A DNA stretch of 64,000 nucleotides from Nymphaea colorata (taxonomy: Eukaryota > Streptophyta > Magnoliopsida > Nymphaeales > Nymphaeaceae): assembly GCF_008831285.2 (NCBI RefSeq), contig NC_045138.2:9207205-9271204 (forward strand), read 5' to 3'. Of this stretch, positions 62,158 through 64,000 are shown in pieces. Made by a program: the position numbers and the translations under genes. Under the pieces are notes generated by a model. The model did no database searches. It was given only the letters and a program-made list of their open reading frames with translations, and was not told the DNA's origin. Every line of letters begins with the position of its first letter. Position 1 is the stretch's first letter.

Positions 62158-63468
62158 CCTATGTCACACGAGTACCTGCATGGTACGGGTACCGGTACGC
62201 TCGTGGGTACGCCAATAATTCGGTCAACGCGTATCGGGTATGGTCAACGTACCCGGGTTTAAATCGGTCCACTTTTGGACTCAGTCAACTTTGAGCGAGT
62301 CCAAAGATGTCCATTTTTTATTTTAACGATTTTAAGTTTTTAACTTTTAAAAATTACCTAACGTTAAATTGGTCGAAGAAAACCCTAAACCCCTTGACAT
62401 CTTCCTTCTACCCATTTCACGAACGAGAGGAAGCATCTGGGGCGACCGGCGACTTGGGTGGACGAACGGTAGCGACCATCGAGTTGGGTGGACGAACGGC
62501 GGTGACGTCGGACGGTATTTGCTTTCGTTTGCCGATTTCTTCTATTTTCTGTTAATGCGCTCTTCTTTCCATTTGTCTGGTGCCGGCAGACGTCTTTCCA
62601 CCGTCGAGATCTTCACTTCTTAAAGCACGTAGTTCAGTTTTTCGTCATTTCCTCATCTGTCTTGGAGATGCTATAAATGCCGCCTCCGTTCCTGTTTTTT
62701 CCTGTATAAGATTTGTTTTTATATTTATCTGACATTTTGGTATTGCTTGTTTTCTCATCGGTTGAGGCGGTTCTTTTATGTGTGTTATTTACAACATGTC
62801 CAATACAAATTTTGTTTCCTTTTGTGTGTTATTTACAACGTGTTCAATTTTGGGAAATTTTGCCAAAGTTATTCTGTAAAAATCGTCACTGTTTGGGACT
62901 TTGGGGATGTTTAGTGAGTTTTCACTGTAAATTCATGTTGTTCCTGTGGAATTAGATAATGCCTTTGTTTTGACTTTCAAAACAAAAGGGTGGCTAATAG
63001 TGACTGATTCAGTGATTCTGTAAAATCTTGACATATATATATGTGTGTGTACGGCCGTACCCCCGTACCCAAGTTTTTTGTAAATGATTCGTACTCGTAC
63101 CCGCACCGGCACCGGCACCGGTACCCATACCTATGTGACATAGCACATAACATGTATTATAATATATATATGTATTACAATAATACATATTATTATATGA
63201 TATAACTATGTAATATAACCATACTAATGTATACATATAACAATACATAAAAATGTGTAATCAATACAAATAAAGTAGATAACAATATATACTCATTAAG
63301 AAACTTTAATTGAAAGGGAAGTGACTTTTCACTTTCCCATGGATTAGGCGTGTTGGCGCCTAGGCCAGCTTATGCGCCAACACATATACCGTTGCCTAAA
63401 TGGTGGACTTAGGCGACAGGTGTGGACTCATGCTTAGTCCACGCCTAGACAAGTCCCTAACAACATAG
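61758..63468. mobile_element. MITE of CTATGTTGTC family, carrying a nested hAT derivative
   Basis: Ends CTATGTTGTCAAGG and CCCTAACAACATAG, with perfect 8-bp duplications CTTTAAAC at 61750-61757 and 63469-63476. GCCTAGGC-type repeats lie near both ends. After removal of the insert at 62159-63143 it is about 720 bp with no coding potential. Related to 28805-29209. Confidence 0.92.
62159..63143. mobile_element. hAT derivative, CTATGTCACA family, nested in MITE
   Basis: 985 bp with ends CTATGTCACACGAGTAC and CCTATGTGACATAG. Flanks TATATAAC (62151-62158) and CACATAAC (63144-63151) match at 6 of 8; the left copy adjoins a (TA)n run that may have changed it. It has GTACCGG repeats at both ends and a GC-rich segment at about 62430-62530 like the leaders of the larger copies. 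Confidence 0.88.
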
Positions 63469-63476
63469 CTTTAAAC

Positions 63477-64000
63477 AATCGTTTTTGTTTTGTGCATTCC
63501 AAACCCATAATGGATATATATTGCTTACCGTCAGTGTCACAGATATCATGGTATTTTCAAAAATATCGTGACATAAACGTTAGAAAGGGGAGAAATGAAA
63601 AAAGCACAAAAAAATTGTGATATTTTGAAAATATCCGCCAAAAATATTTATCGTAATAAAATCACATTTTTTTCGCCACTTAATTTCTGTGCTGTTTATA
63701 TGTTCTTCCACTTTTTTAATTTCTAAAAACTGCACGTTATGAATTCTTTTGCTAAAAAAGGCCACAACATGTTAAAAGCAAAAAAACAAAGGGTATTTTT
63801 GGAACTGATTTATTTTAATGGCAAAAAGGGTACTTGATTATAACTTTTAGTGAATAGGGTTTATTATTAACTTTACCTTTCGTGTGAGAAGCGAGGGTTT
63901 GATAAGTGAGGAAGCTGTGTTTGGCGTGTGAGCGTTTGAGAAGTGATGAGTGATGACCTGCATTTTTGTCGGAACAGCTTTGTCAAAAAATACCCGAGAA
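63477..64000 (+). other. Intron sequence to window end
   Basis: AT-rich; the next RRP5 exon is not visible here. Confidence 0.5.

Noticed and set aside
1-64000. A bacterial-type system, CRISPR array, gene cluster or viral integration
   Set aside because: There are no direct-repeat arrays with spacers, no operon-like gene packing, and all reverse transcriptase and integrase genes fit Ty1/copia elements.

Overview
The window is nuclear DNA from a plant, most likely a flowering plant: GT-AG split exons, Ty1/copia retrotransposons primed by initiator tRNA-Met, BED/DUF659 hAT transposons, and long (TA)n tracts. I cannot name the species. One host gene crosses the whole window on the + strand. It is the plant orthologue of ribosome biogenesis protein RRP5 (human PDCD11), a chain of S1 RNA-binding repeats. 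I placed 27 exons between 1 and 61701, with about 3.6 kb of coding sequence and every junction in phase. Both ends of the gene lie outside the window.

Almost everything else is intron, and five introns are swollen by transposons. Intron 371-9617 holds a nearly complete but broken hAT element (1240-7605). That element itself contains a second hAT element (2114-4618) and a small MITE (6109-6256). A copia fragment (7841-8895) and a short hAT derivative (8911-9269) follow. Intron 13008-26118 holds an hAT derivative and a copia element (14452-24922) that contains a second copia (16070-21616). Intron 28137-33318 holds a MITE fragment, a copia relic and hAT ends. Intron 35919-42261 holds a shortened copia (36511-39969) with an hAT insert, and a diverged segmental duplication. 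Intron 46119-59748 holds a copia/hAT chimera (47031-50930) and a copia (52983-59087) interrupted by an hAT derivative (54975-56120). The intron after the last exon holds one hAT-type MITE (61758-63468) with another inside it.

The most interesting structure outside the host gene is a set of TIR transposon families, all with 8-bp target site duplications. One has CTATGTCACA ends and GTACC-rich subterminal repeats. A second has CAATGTTAT/ATAACATTG ends and GTATCGTACGATAC palindromes. A third has CTATGTTGTC/AACAACATAG ends. The first two can be tied to BED/DUF659/hATC transposase genes in this window, so autonomous-type and deletion derivatives sit side by side. I found no CRISPR array, operon, rRNA or tRNA gene, and no undescribed enzyme system. 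The novelty here is in transposon family structure, nesting history and splicing.
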